This document shows positions 23,397 through 31,579 of a DNA stretch of 43,450 nucleotides, one piece after another. Within the stretch, counting starts at the first letter, position 1; every line of letters starts with the position of its first letter. The DNA is from Erysipelotrichaceae bacterium. Its GTDB lineage: Bacteria > Bacillota_I > Bacilli_A > Erysipelotrichales > Erysipelotrichaceae. The translations under genes and the position numbers were made by a program. The notes under the pieces are model-generated. The model was not told the DNA's origin and did no database searches. It worked only from the letters and a program-made list of their open reading frames with translations. The stretch is from positions 41,129-84,578 of the forward strand of contig DOUE01000020.1 in the NCBI GenBank assembly GCA_003520745.1, in the 5' to 3' direction.

Positions 23397-24611
23397 ATGA
23401 AACGATCGGAAAAGATATTGGCCAACCGCAAGAGATTGAATCTATCCCAGGAAGAACTCAGCGAGAAACTGAACGTGTCCCGCCAAGCGGTTTCGAAATG
23501 GGAATCCGACCAAGCGAATCCGGACATCGACAAGATCATCGCGATGGCGCAACTCTTCGGGATCAGCGTGGATGAATTAGTCAGTGAAAACTATGAACCG
23601 AGGGCGAGTCAACCGGTTCAAGAGAGAATCGAAGTCAAGCCTATGCCCGTCGTAGTGAAATCGAGGAAAGAGAAATCCTGGATGATTCTATCAGGGCTCA
23701 TCGTGTTCGCGCTTTTCCTTTTCTATATTGTCGGAAGGTATGAAGCAAGATTGAGTTATTTGGAAAATCAACTCAATGGACTGAACATGAGTATCGGGCG
23801 GATCCAATCGGATGTCCAACTGTCGGTCAGCGGTCTGATCCAACAACTGCGGGATGAATTGGTCTATCAGAACGGAATCATCGCGGAGTATTCGGTCAAA
23901 AAAACGACGATCGATCTTGAGGAAGAAAAGGTGACCTACTCAGTGTCGTTCCTACTTAAGAAGACGGATCAATTGTATGATGTGGGGATCACGATCTCAA
24001 ACAGTGAAGGATACAATCAAAACCTCGAGTTGAAGAAAGACGCCGGTGGCTATTTCAAAGCGGAGTTCGACTATCCGATGAACCAAACCGATTTCAAGGT
24101 CAATGTGAATCTCGAAAAGGATGGGGTCGTCGAAACACAGAGCCTCGGTTCATATAGTGGTTATGGTCATCTTCTTCACCAAACGGTATTTGCGGATCCG
24201 ACAAGCTATACGTACGACTCGATGGGGAATGAAAAGAAGGATCAATTGACCTTGATGAACGGGATGTGGGTCGGGTTTAACGGATACTACCCGCAAGGAC
24301 AGAATCTTAACCAACTAAAGTATGCATTACGGATTTATGAAGAGGGGAAGACGACCCCCGCGCTTACTTTGATGTTCGACTTCAATGACCAAGATTGTAT
24401 AAATGAACAAGAGTTAGGCATCTGTTATAGCGACGTCGGCCGTTTGGTCGAGTTCGATGATTTCAAGTTGGATTTCGATGTCGGGGATGTCATTACGTTT
24501 ACACTAAGTAAAAATGACGGGAATATCCTGACCGATGAGAAAACGGTCTATACGCTAACGCGTGTCAGTCAGAGCGAGGTCAGGGACGAGCGAATCGAGT
24601 ACACCGAATAA
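23397..24611 (+). CDS. Membrane-anchored XRE-family regulator with an extracytoplasmic domain
   Basis: 404 aa. Residues 5-60 are a canonical XRE helix-turn-helix (NLSQEELSEKLNVSRQAVSKWESDQANPD pattern). A basic linker leads to one strong membrane helix at about 94-113, then a heptad-like stretch at 114-155 (YLENQLNGLNMSIGRIQ...) that may dimerise. About 250 residues follow that should lie outside the cell, rich in beta-strand-forming, Tyr- and Asp-containing segments and without cysteine clusters. The layout suggests a one-step sensor: outside domain, membrane, DNA-binding head. The target is unknown; the gene's own promoter dyad is a candidate. Start ATG 23397 follows GGGGGAGGTGG. Residues 155-404 match no family I can name. 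Confidence 0.8.
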   Translation: MKRSEKILANRKRLNLSQEELSEKLNVSRQAVSKWESDQANPDIDKIIAMAQLFGISVDELVSENYEPRASQPVQERIEVKPMPVVVKSRKEKSWMILSGLIVFALFLFYIVGRYEARLSYLENQLNGLNMSIGRIQSDVQLSVSGLIQQLRDELVYQNGIIAEYSVKKTTIDLEEEKVTYSVSFLLKKTDQLYDVGITISNSEGYNQNLELKKDAGGYFKAEFDYPMNQTDFKVNVNLEKDGVVETQSLGSYSGYGHLLHQTVFADPTSYTYDSMGNEKKDQLTLMNGMWVGFNGYYPQGQNLNQLKYALRIYEEGKTTPALTLMFDFNDQDCINEQELGICYSDVGRLVEFDDFKLDFDVGDVITFTLSKNDGNILTDEKTVYTLTRVSQSEVRDERIEYTE

Positions 24612-24613
24612 AC

Positions 24614-24646
24614 AGACTCCGCGATGATGCGGAGTCTTACTTTTTG
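24614..24646. terminator. Bidirectional terminator between the HTH regulator and yigZ
   Basis: AGACTCCGC, loop GATGAT, GCGGAGTCT, then TACTTTTT. It lies between convergent genes and overlaps the yigZ stop codon. Confidence 0.75.
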
Positions 24647-25248
24647 ATGGGGACCTCGATGTCGACCTTTGACTGTGATACTACCGTGAATTGTCCCGAA
24701 CATAGGGTTTGGCAGGGTTCTAGCCAAGACTCGTCTTCACTCAATAAGGTCAACACGACGTCTTCCTCGAATTCTTTTTTCAGGATCGTCGTATTCTTTA
24801 GTAGATTTATCAGTGGGTCGGTGAAATTGATCGGAAAGGAAACGACGCTTTTGAGTACGCTCTTGACTTCGGTAAGTTCGGCTTGGTCCAGACAGAGGGA
24901 TACGCTTTGGGAGTAAGCGCGGATCAACCCTCCGCTCCCCAACAATGTACCTCCGAAATAACGCACGACCACCGCAAGGATGTTTTCCATGTTTCGTTTA
25001 CGCAGGACCTCAAGGATCGGAAGCCCCGCCGTACCGGAAGGCTCGCCATCGTCGTTGCTTCGCTCGACGATCTGTGACCCATGGAGGATGACACCATGAC
25101 AGACATGCCTTGCCTTGGGGTGTTCTTTTCTGACTTGCTTGATTCTTTCGCGTACTTCGTCTTCGTTGGTCACGGTGAAAAGAAGCGAGATGAACTCGGA
25201 TTTTTTAACGATTAAGGAATAGGATGCGGTTTTGGAAAGTCGATACAT
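24637..25248 (-). CDS. yigZ: YigZ/IMPACT family protein
   Basis: 203-aa cytoplasmic protein of the UPF0029/IMPACT family; the N-terminal domain has an RNase PH-like S5 fold and the C-terminal domain is a small ferredoxin-like DUF1949. Key segments are KKSEFI (15-20), KARHVCHGVIL (45-55), SNDDGEPSGTAGLPILEVL (64-82), and VVVRYFGGTLLGSGGLIRAYSQ (92-113), which is diagnostic. The biochemical role in bacteria is not established; links to translation control are proposed from the eukaryotic homologue. The start follows GAGGGTGA. A -10 TATAAT lies on the minus strand at 25264-25269. It is divergent from the pur leader. Confidence 0.93.
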   Translation of the reverse strand: MYRLSKTASYSLIVKKSEFISLLFTVTNEDEVRERIKQVRKEHPKARHVCHGVILHGSQIVERSNDDGEPSGTAGLPILEVLRKRNMENILAVVVRYFGGTLLGSGGLIRAYSQSVSLCLDQAELTEVKSVLKSVVSFPINFTDPLINLLKNTTILKKEFEEDVVLTLLSEDESWLEPCQTLCSGQFTVVSQSKVDIEVPIKK

Positions 25249-25263
25249 AAAATCACCCTCTTT

Positions 25264-25269
25264 ATTATA
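25264..25269 (-). promoter_or_regulatory. -10 box of yigZ
   Basis: TATAAT on the minus strand, preceded by TGGG, 15 bases before the yigZ start. The -35 is weak. Confidence 0.45.
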
Positions 25270-25294
25270 CCCAGAATGAAATTTTTATGCTCCC

Positions 25295-25323
25295 TTTTCA
25301 TTATAAAGGACTTGTGGTAAACT
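25295..25323 (+). promoter_or_regulatory. Promoter of the pur-operon leader region
   Basis: TTTTCA (25295-25300), a 17-base spacer, then TAAACT (25318-25323) with TGG before it (extended -10). Transcription would start near 25330, upstream of a short reading frame, a first terminator and the guanine aptamer. Confidence 0.5.
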
Positions 25324-25350
25324 ATGGGCATGTTACGGAGGGTCAGTCGG

Positions 25351-25407
25351 ATGCGATCGAAAATTGCTCTTAAATCACACGAAGTAACAGTAAAAAACAT
25401 AACATAG
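25351..25407 (+). CDS. Possible 18-residue leader peptide before the guanine riboswitch
   Basis: ATG 25351 is preceded at 8 bases by ACGGAGGG, as good a ribosome site as any in the window, and opens MRSKIALKSHEVTVKNIT followed by TAG. The frame ends inside the first terminator stem (25401-25426), the arrangement seen in attenuator leader peptides and in short regulatory transcripts. The peptide is basic, with no obvious run of a single regulatory amino acid. It is very short, so chance cannot be excluded; the case rests on the ribosome site, the upstream promoter and the overlapping terminator. It resembles no peptide I know. Confidence 0.35.
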   Translation: MRSKIALKSHEVTVKNIT

Positions 25408-25437
25408 GGGTATTGCCGCCTGTGTTTTTTGTTTTTT
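25401..25437 (+). terminator. First terminator in the pur leader (upstream of the aptamer)
   Basis: AACATAGG (25401-25408) pairs with CCTGTGTT (25419-25426) around a 10-base loop, followed by TTTTGTTTTTT. It ends 14 bases before the aptamer. A promoter could also overlap it: TTGCCG (25413-25418), 18 bases, TAACAA (25437-25442), which would start RNA right at the aptamer P1. Confidence 0.65.
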
Positions 25438-25450
25438 AACAATCCAATCC

Positions 25451-25521
25451 GTTTTGTATAACTGCGGAAATACGGTCCGCAAGTCTCTACCCTGTCACCT
25501 TAAACGACGGGACTACAAAAC
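25451..25521 (+). promoter_or_regulatory. Guanine-class purine riboswitch aptamer
   Basis: P1 is GTTTTGTA (25451-25458) with TACAAAAC (25514-25521), perfect over 8 bp. P2 is GCGGA (25464-25468) with TCCGC (25476-25480). J2/3 is AAGTCTCTAC, matching the conserved core. P3 is CCTGTC (25491-25496) with GACGGG (25506-25511), and L3 is CCTTAAAC-like. The specificity base that contacts the ligand is a C at 25513 (GACTA, as in the xpt aptamer), so the ligand should be guanine or hypoxanthine rather than adenine. It controls purE and the downstream operon. Confidence 0.93.
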
Positions 25522-25554
25522 AAAAAGTGCTTTTTAGCGTTTTTTGTATTGTAC
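25513..25554 (+). promoter_or_regulatory. Candidate antiterminator hairpin of the purine riboswitch
   Basis: ACAAAACAAAAAGTGC (25515-25530) can pair with GCGTTTTTTGTATTGT (25537-25552) with one mismatch. This takes up the 3' strand of P1, so it is mutually exclusive with the ligand-bound aptamer. How it opposes the following terminator stem is not obvious, since the two do not overlap; a folding calculation is needed. Confidence 0.5.
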
Positions 25555-25555
25555 G

Positions 25556-25584
25556 AGACACCGGACCAAGGTGTCTTTTTGTTT
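25556..25584 (+). terminator. Riboswitch terminator before purE
   Basis: AGACACC (25556-25562), loop GGACCAA, GGTGTCT (25570-25576), then TTTTGTTT, 15 bases before the purE start. It is the expression platform of the guanine riboswitch. Confidence 0.85.
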
Positions 25585-25598
25585 GAAAGGAGCTAGCG

Positions 25599-26084
25599 AT
25601 GGAAAACATCCAAGTGTCGATCGTCATGGGATCCGTCAGTGATTACGAGACCGTCAAGGAAACGGTCAAGATCCTGGAAGACTTCAATGTATCTTTTGAA
25701 AAGAAAGTGGTGAGTGCGCATCGCACCCCCGAGGATATGGTGCTGTATGCGAAAAGCGCCAAGGAGAAGGGAATCCAGGTCATCATCGCGGCGGCCGGCG
25801 GGGCGGCGCATTTGCCCGGTATGATCGCTTCGTTGACGGAATTGCCGGTCATCGGGATTCCGATCAAGAGCCAGGCGCTCAACGGGATGGATAGTCTGTT
25901 GTCGATCGTACAGATGCCTGCCGGTGTTCCCGTCATGACGATGGCGATCGGTGTCGCCGGTGCGAAGAACGCGGCCTTGGCTGCGATGCGTATCGTCGGT
26001 CTTCAGGATCCGCTTCTTCAAGAAAAACTTCGCCTCTATCAAGCGGAATCCGCACAGCAGGTTCGCTCCGCCATCCTTCCATGA
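25599..26084 (+). CDS. purE: N5-carboxyaminoimidazole ribonucleotide mutase PurE
   Basis: Converts N5-CAIR to CAIR, the step after PurK in the bacterial branch of purine synthesis. 161 aa, class I. Recognisable segments are IVMGSVSDYETVK (9-21), VVSAHRTPEDM (38-48) with the catalytic-loop histidine, and AAAGGAAHLPGMIASLTELPVIGIPI (about 66-91). The ribosome site AAAGGAG precedes ATG 25599. It is the first gene of the ten-gene pur operon under the guanine riboswitch and overlaps purK by ATGA. Confidence 0.97.
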   Translation: MENIQVSIVMGSVSDYETVKETVKILEDFNVSFEKKVVSAHRTPEDMVLYAKSAKEKGIQVIIAAAGGAAHLPGMIASLTELPVIGIPIKSQALNGMDSLLSIVQMPAGVPVMTMAIGVAGAKNAALAAMRIVGLQDPLLQEKLRLYQAESAQQVRSAILP

Positions 26085-27181
26085 GTCGATTGATTCCACC
26101 GGCGATGATCGGGATCATCGGGGGTGGACAACTCGGACAAATGATGGCCATATCGGCGAAGAAGTCGGGCTATCGGATCGCCGTTGTGGATCCGGATGAG
26201 AATTGCCCATGCGCTTCTCTTGCCGATGAATTCATTTGCGCGAAATACGACGATGAGAAAGCCTTGGATCGATTGGTTAAGATAAGCGATGTCGTGACCT
26301 ATGAATTCGAGAACGCCGATGCGGACTTGATCCGGAAATATGGGGCGAAAGTACCGCAAGGGCATCAAGCCTTACGATATTCCCAACATCGCCTCGCCGA
26401 GAAGGATTTCGCAAGATCCCTGGGCATCCCGTGTCCGGATTATGTTTCGATTCAACGCGAGAACGATCTCCATGCCTTGGAAGACTTCCCGATCGTATTG
26501 AAAACATGCCGGTTCGGGTATGACGGGAAAGGCCAATGGTTGATTCTATCCAAAGCGGATATTGAGAAACATCGGATTTCATTCCCCAACGACTATATCG
26601 CGGAATCCTTCGTGGCGTTCACGAAAGAGATCTCGGTCGTGTGTTGTCGCTTCAACGATGGCATCGCGGTTTACGAACCTTTTGAGAATCGTCATGCCCA
26701 AGGCATCCTACGGGAAGCGACCCATCCGGCGTCGGTTTCAAGCGAAATCAAAACCCAAGCCATCGAAGCGACGCAGAAGATCGTGGAAGAATTGGATTAT
26801 ATCGGGGTCCTTGCGGTGGAATACTTTGTGACCGACGATGGGATCCTCTTCAACGAGATGGCTCCGCGTCCGCACAACTCCGCCCACGGGACGATCGAAG
26901 GGTGCGACTACAGTCAATTCGACCTGCATGTCGCGGCGATCACGGGACAAGCGATGATCCAACCCAAAACACGATTCAATTCGAAAATGATCAATCTGTT
27001 GGGGCAGGATGTGGAAGAAGCTCAGATGAAATGGAATCGACTCGATAAACAGAATGTATTCATGCATCTTTATGGGAAACCGGAAGCCCGCGTTAACCGC
27101 AAGATGGGACATATCACCGTGATCGCCCGATCCAATGAAGCATTGGAAGAGATCGCGAAACCGTGGAGGACGAAGGAATGA
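26081..27181 (+). CDS. purK: N5-carboxyaminoimidazole ribonucleotide synthase PurK
   Basis: ATP-grasp enzyme that carboxylates AIR with bicarbonate and ATP to N5-CAIR, feeding PurE. 366 aa. The N-terminal fold starts with IGIIGGGQLGQMMAISAKKSGY. The ATP-grasp region has IVLKTCRFGYDGKGQ near 129-143, VAVEYFV and the metal/ATP site NEMAPRPHNSAHGTIEGC near 257-274. The start is fixed by the ATGA overlap with purE; the stop overlaps the purL start in the same way. Confidence 0.96.
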   Translation: MSRLIPPAMIGIIGGGQLGQMMAISAKKSGYRIAVVDPDENCPCASLADEFICAKYDDEKALDRLVKISDVVTYEFENADADLIRKYGAKVPQGHQALRYSQHRLAEKDFARSLGIPCPDYVSIQRENDLHALEDFPIVLKTCRFGYDGKGQWLILSKADIEKHRISFPNDYIAESFVAFTKEISVVCCRFNDGIAVYEPFENRHAQGILREATHPASVSSEIKTQAIEATQKIVEELDYIGVLAVEYFVTDDGILFNEMAPRPHNSAHGTIEGCDYSQFDLHVAAITGQAMIQPKTRFNSKMINLLGQDVEEAQMKWNRLDKQNVFMHLYGKPEARVNRKMGHITVIARSNEALEEIAKPWRTKE

Positions 27182-30100
27182 CGTTGCGCTGTCTGATTCA
27201 AAAGAGGAAGGGATTCGACCATGACTCCCATGCCTTATCCAAAACCATTCAAACCCAACTGAAAATCCATGCGAGCGTTCGTTTAATCAACGGATACGAT
27301 GTGGAGGGTTTGCAAGCATCCCTGGTGGACGATGCGGTCTCCCGGATCTTTTCCGAAGCCATGGTCGATGAAGTGTTATCCGAGTTGCCAAAAACCAAGG
27401 GGAGTCTGATCGTTCGTGAACCTTTACCCGGTCAGTACGACCAACGCTCGGATGCGGCGATGCAATGTCTTAAACTATTGGACGGGGAATGCCAGGCCAA
27501 GGTGAAAACGTTTGACGTCGCATTGTTCGATGAAACATTGAGTGATGAGGAGAAGAAACGCTTCATCCATTATTGGATCAACCCGATCGAAATGCGCTTG
27601 AAAGACCTCGACCATGACCTTCCGATCGATGAAGAAGAATCGGATGAAGGGGAATGCATCGGGTTTACGACGATGAACAAGAATCAGATTCTTAATTTCC
27701 TCAAACAAGAAAAAGCGGCGATGAGTGAATTGGATCTTGAATTGATCCAACATCATTTCAAGGATGTTGAGAAACGCAACCCGACCCATACCGAATTCAA
27801 AGTGTTGGACACCTATTGGAGCGATCATTGCCGGCACACGACCTTCGAGACTCATATAAACGAAATCATCGTGGAAAACGGACCGTATGCCCAAGAATTG
27901 AAGGAAGCATTAGAGTGTTTCCATGAATATCGACGTCAAATCCATCGGGAAGACAAACCGGTCACGTTGATGGAAATGGCGACGATCGCAGGAAGGGTCA
28001 TGAAGGACCCGAGAGTGGAGATCTCGACGGAAGTGAATGCCTGTTCTGTGAGGGTGGAGGTGAAAACAAACGAAGGGATAGAAGATTGGTTGGTTCAATT
28101 CAAGAACGAGACACATAACCATCCAACCGAAATCGAACCCTTCGGCGGGGCGTCGACCTGTATCGGCGGAGCGATCCGCGATCCATTGAGCGGAAGAGCC
28201 TATGTCTATCAAGCGATGCGGATCAGCGGGTGCGGGAACGTGCTGGAAGAATTGGATGAAACCTTGCCTGATAAACTCCCTCAACGCGTGATCGCAAGCA
28301 AGGCGACCAAAGGGAATTCCTCCTATGGCAACCAGATCGGCGTCGCGACGACCCATGTGAAAGAAATCTATCATCCGCGCTATACCGCCAAGCATCTTGA
28401 ATTGGGTGCCGTGGTGGGAGCGGTCAAAGCAAGTTCGGTGACACGCGAAACACCGCAGGAAGGCGACATCATCGTCCTCTTGGGCGGAAGGACGGGACGC
28501 GACGGAATCGGGGGGGCGACGGGTTCATCCCAAGCCCATACCTCACAAAGCCTAAGCACTTGTGCCAGCGAAGTCCAAAAGGGGAACGCTCCGGAAGAAC
28601 GGAAAATCCAACGATTGTTCAGAAATGAAACGGTATCGAAATGGATCAAGAAGTGCAACGACTTCGGCGCCGGCGGGGTTTGTGTCGCGATCGGCGAACT
28701 CGCCGATGGATTGACCATCGACCTGGATGTCATCCCGACGAAATATGAAGGGCTCAACGCCACTGAATTGGCGATCAGCGAAAGTCAGGAACGGATGGCG
28801 GTCGTACTTGATTCCAAGAACGTCGAATCGTTCATGGAAGCGGCACGGCTTGAGAATCTGGAAGCGACGATCGTCGCCGAAGTAACCAAAGAAAACCGGT
28901 TGGTGATGAAGCATAAAGGGCAACCCGTGGTCGATTTGGATCGTGCCCTGATCGATACCAACGGGGTACGCCAATGCGCAAGCGCACGTTTGATCCCCAC
29001 AAGACCGAGTACGATCAATGAAGAAATATTTACGGAAGATTCCGCACTTAAAAAACTCGGCGCGTTGAATATCACATCCCAAAAAGGACTGGTCGAACAG
29101 TTCGACGCTTCCATCGGGGCGAAGACCGTGCTCTTCCCGCTAGGCGGAAGTACACAACTCAGTCCGACCCAAGGCAGTGTTCAGAAGATCTGCATGGAGA
29201 ACGGCGAGAGCGATACCGTATCTATCCTGACCTATGGATTCATTCCCGAGCTCAGTGAAGAAAACATGTATCTAAGCGCCCAAGGCGCGGTTCTTGAGTC
29301 GATTGCGAAAACGATCGCGCTTGGCGGCAAGGTCGAAGACCTCTTCTTCTCGTTTCAGGAATATTTCCCCAAATTAGGGAAGGATCCCAAGAAATGGGGT
29401 TCGGTCGTACAAGCATTGCTTGGGGCGCTCAGTGTCCAAGACAAATTCAAACGTCCGGCCATCGGTGGGAAAGACAGTATGTCGGGTTCCTTTAAAGACA
29501 TGGATGTATTGGAAACCTTGGTTTCCTTCGCCTGTACGAGTGCGAGCGTTGATGCTATCGTATCCCAAGAAGCGAAAAAAGCAGGGAATGCATTGTATTT
29601 CGTCGAAGCGAAACGGAAAGACAACGGACTCTTCGACCTCGATGCCATCCTCGACGAGTATCTCATCGTTCAGCAAGCCGTTCAAAATAAAGAAGTCGCC
29701 GCGGTACGTGTCGTGGAAAACGGGATCTTCGCCAGTATCTGTGCGATGGTGTTCGGGAATCGGTTGAAAGCGAAGATCGATACGAGGCTAGACCTCTATG
29801 CGCTCCGTCCCGCGAGTTTCCTGATCGAATCCTCCATGGAAAACGTACCCGCATCTTGGATAAAGGTCGGCACGATCACCGATAACGAATTCAGTTTCAA
29901 CCAAGTAAATATCGATTACGAAAAGGCTGTCGAAACCTATACCCTTGGATTGGATTTCCTCTATCCCGTCTTTCAAGAAGGCGAAGCGAAGTTCAAAGCG
30001 ATCTTGGATACGGATGAAGAGGTGATCGGATACCGAGGACCCGATGTGGATGAAGTCAGGGTGATGATCCCGTTCTTTCCGGGGACCAACTGCGAAATCG

Positions 30101-30864
30101 ATACGAAGCGGGCGTTTGAGAAAGCCGGGGCGAAAGTGAACGTACATGGCATACGCAACCTTACACCCCATGATTTGACTGAATCGATCGATGCGTTCTG
30201 TACACTGCTTGATGCTTCCCATATCTTGGCGCTTCCCGGAGGGTTCTCCGCCGGTGATGAACCGGACGGCAGCGCGAAGTTCATCGTGAACGTATTGCGT
30301 AACGACAAGGTGAAGAAGTCGGTCGAAGGATTACTGAAACGTGACGGGTTGATCATCGGGATCTGTAACGGATTCCAGGCGTTGATCAAAACGGGCTTGA
30401 TTCCGTATGGGGAGTACCGCGAACTTGATGCGACGGACGCCACGTTGGCGCACAATGCGATCCACCGCCATATCTCCGCGATCGTCACTACCCGGATCAC
30501 CTCCAACAAATCGCCGTGGTTAACATCGGTTCGACCCGGAACCTGCGTCCAAGTCCCCCTCAGCCACGGGGAAGGACGACTGAGTGTCGGCGAAGCCCAA
30601 TTCGATGAATGGGCAAGAAACGGACAAATCGCCTTCCAATACGCCGATCCGGCGGGAAACGCGACGATCGATCCACGATACAACCTGAACGGTTCGGATT
30701 ATGCGATCGAAGGACTGGTTTCACCCGATGGACGAATCTTAGGCAAGATGGGACATACCGAACGCGTTCAAGACAACCTGTATAAAAACATACCCGGGAT
30801 GAAGGATCTGCCAATCTTCCAAAACGGGGTCGACTACTTCAGAAAAACCAGGAGGAATCAATGA
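27178..30864 (+). CDS. purL: Phosphoribosylformylglycinamidine synthase, long single-chain PurL (fused synthetase and glutaminase)
   Basis: Converts FGAR, glutamine and ATP to FGAM. 1228 aa: a PurS-like N-terminal region, the two AIR-synthase-like synthetase halves (about 190-940) and a C-terminal class I glutaminase. Catalytic residues are visible: Cys1063 in IIGICNGFQ, and His1130 and Glu1132 in SHGEGRL. Synthetase motifs include YWSDHCRHTTFETH and FKNETHNHPTEIEPFGGA. This is the long form of Streptococcus and Clostridium relatives, not the split purS-purQ-purL of Bacillus, and no separate purS or purQ is present. Start ATG 27178 overlaps the purK stop (ATGA) with GTGGAGG upstream. Stop overlaps purC. 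Confidence 0.96.
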   Translation: MTLRCLIQKRKGFDHDSHALSKTIQTQLKIHASVRLINGYDVEGLQASLVDDAVSRIFSEAMVDEVLSELPKTKGSLIVREPLPGQYDQRSDAAMQCLKLLDGECQAKVKTFDVALFDETLSDEEKKRFIHYWINPIEMRLKDLDHDLPIDEEESDEGECIGFTTMNKNQILNFLKQEKAAMSELDLELIQHHFKDVEKRNPTHTEFKVLDTYWSDHCRHTTFETHINEIIVENGPYAQELKEALECFHEYRRQIHREDKPVTLMEMATIAGRVMKDPRVEISTEVNACSVRVEVKTNEGIEDWLVQFKNETHNHPTEIEPFGGASTCIGGAIRDPLSGRAYVYQAMRISGCGNVLEELDETLPDKLPQRVIASKATKGNSSYGNQIGVATTHVKEIYHPRYTAKHLELGAVVGAVKASSVTRETPQEGDIIVLLGGRTGRDGIGGATGSSQAHTSQSLSTCASEVQKGNAPEERKIQRLFRNETVSKWIKKCNDFGAGGVCVAIGELADGLTIDLDVIPTKYEGLNATELAISESQERMAVVLDSKNVESFMEAARLENLEATIVAEVTKENRLVMKHKGQPVVDLDRALIDTNGVRQCASARLIPTRPSTINEEIFTEDSALKKLGALNITSQKGLVEQFDASIGAKTVLFPLGGSTQLSPTQGSVQKICMENGESDTVSILTYGFIPELSEENMYLSAQGAVLESIAKTIALGGKVEDLFFSFQEYFPKLGKDPKKWGSVVQALLGALSVQDKFKRPAIGGKDSMSGSFKDMDVLETLVSFACTSASVDAIVSQEAKKAGNALYFVEAKRKDNGLFDLDAILDEYLIVQQAVQNKEVAAVRVVENGIFASICAMVFGNRLKAKIDTRLDLYALRPASFLIESSMENVPASWIKVGTITDNEFSFNQVNIDYEKAVETYTLGLDFLYPVFQEGEAKFKAILDTDEEVIGYRGPDVDEVRVMIPFFPGTNCEIDTKRAFEKAGAKVNVHGIRNLTPHDLTESIDAFCTLLDASHILALPGGFSAGDEPDGSAKFIVNVLRNDKVKKSVEGLLKRDGLIIGICNGFQALIKTGLIPYGEYRELDATDATLAHNAIHRHISAIVTTRITSNKSPWLTSVRPGTCVQVPLSHGEGRLSVGEAQFDEWARNGQIAFQYADPAGNATIDPRYNLNGSDYAIEGLVSPDGRILGKMGHTERVQDNLYKNIPGMKDLPIFQNGVDYFRKTRRNQ

Positions 30865-31577
30865 TGGAAAAGCTTCAAATGATCTATGAAGGGAAAGCCA
30901 AGCAGTTGTATACCTGTGAAAGGGAAGACGCGCTGATCATCCACTACAAGGACGATGCGACGGCGTTCAACGGGGTGAAGAAAGCGCAGATCGAACATAA
31001 AGGCGAACTCAACAACGCCATTTCGACGATCATCTTCAACGCGTTACACAAACACGACATCCCGACCCACTACATCGAAACATTGAATAATCGCGACCAA
31101 CTGTGCCACAAAGTCAAAATCATCCCGTTGGAAGTCATCATCCGTAATCTGATCGCGGGGTCGATGGCGAAGCGTTTGGACATCAAGGAAGGCACGCCGG
31201 CTCCCCGTCCGATCTACGAACTCTGCTACAAGAACGACGATCTGGGCGACCCCCTGATCAATGAAGACCATGCGTTCGCCTTGGGCGCCGCCAGCGAAGA
31301 AGATTTGGCGACGATCAAGAAGCTTACCTTGGAAATCAATCGCGTGTTGATCGACCTCTTCGACAAGATCGGGATCATCCTGGTCGACTTCAAAATCGAA
31401 TTCGGACGCACTTTGGATGGACGAATCGTATTGGCCGATGAAATCTCGCCGGACACCTGCCGTTTCTGGGATAAAGAAACACGTAAGAAACTCGATAAAG
31501 ACCGTTTCCGCCGCGATTTAGGGAACGTGGAAGACGCGTATCAGGAAATCCTGAAGCGTCTGTCCACGCTGAAATAA
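30861..31577 (+). CDS. purC: SAICAR synthetase PurC
   Basis: Joins aspartate to CAIR with ATP to make SAICAR. 238 aa, the usual size. Motifs are IYEGKAKQLYTCE (8-20), the substrate loop DATAFNGVKKAQIEHKG, EVIIRNLIAGSMAKR near 92-106 and, near the C-terminus, IVLADEISPDTCRFWD. Two adjacent ATG codons occur (30861 and 30864); AGGAGGAATCA favours the first, which overlaps the purL stop. It lies 2 bases before purF. Confidence 0.96.
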   Translation: MMEKLQMIYEGKAKQLYTCEREDALIIHYKDDATAFNGVKKAQIEHKGELNNAISTIIFNALHKHDIPTHYIETLNNRDQLCHKVKIIPLEVIIRNLIAGSMAKRLDIKEGTPAPRPIYELCYKNDDLGDPLINEDHAFALGAASEEDLATIKKLTLEINRVLIDLFDKIGIILVDFKIEFGRTLDGRIVLADEISPDTCRFWDKETRKKLDKDRFRRDLGNVEDAYQEILKRLSTLK

Positions 31578-31579
31578 AC

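Noticed and set aside
25212..25442. A 76-codon minus-strand frame across the pur leader
   Set aside because: It runs through the yigZ promoter and the leader terminator, has no ribosome site, and its composition follows the AT-rich control DNA.
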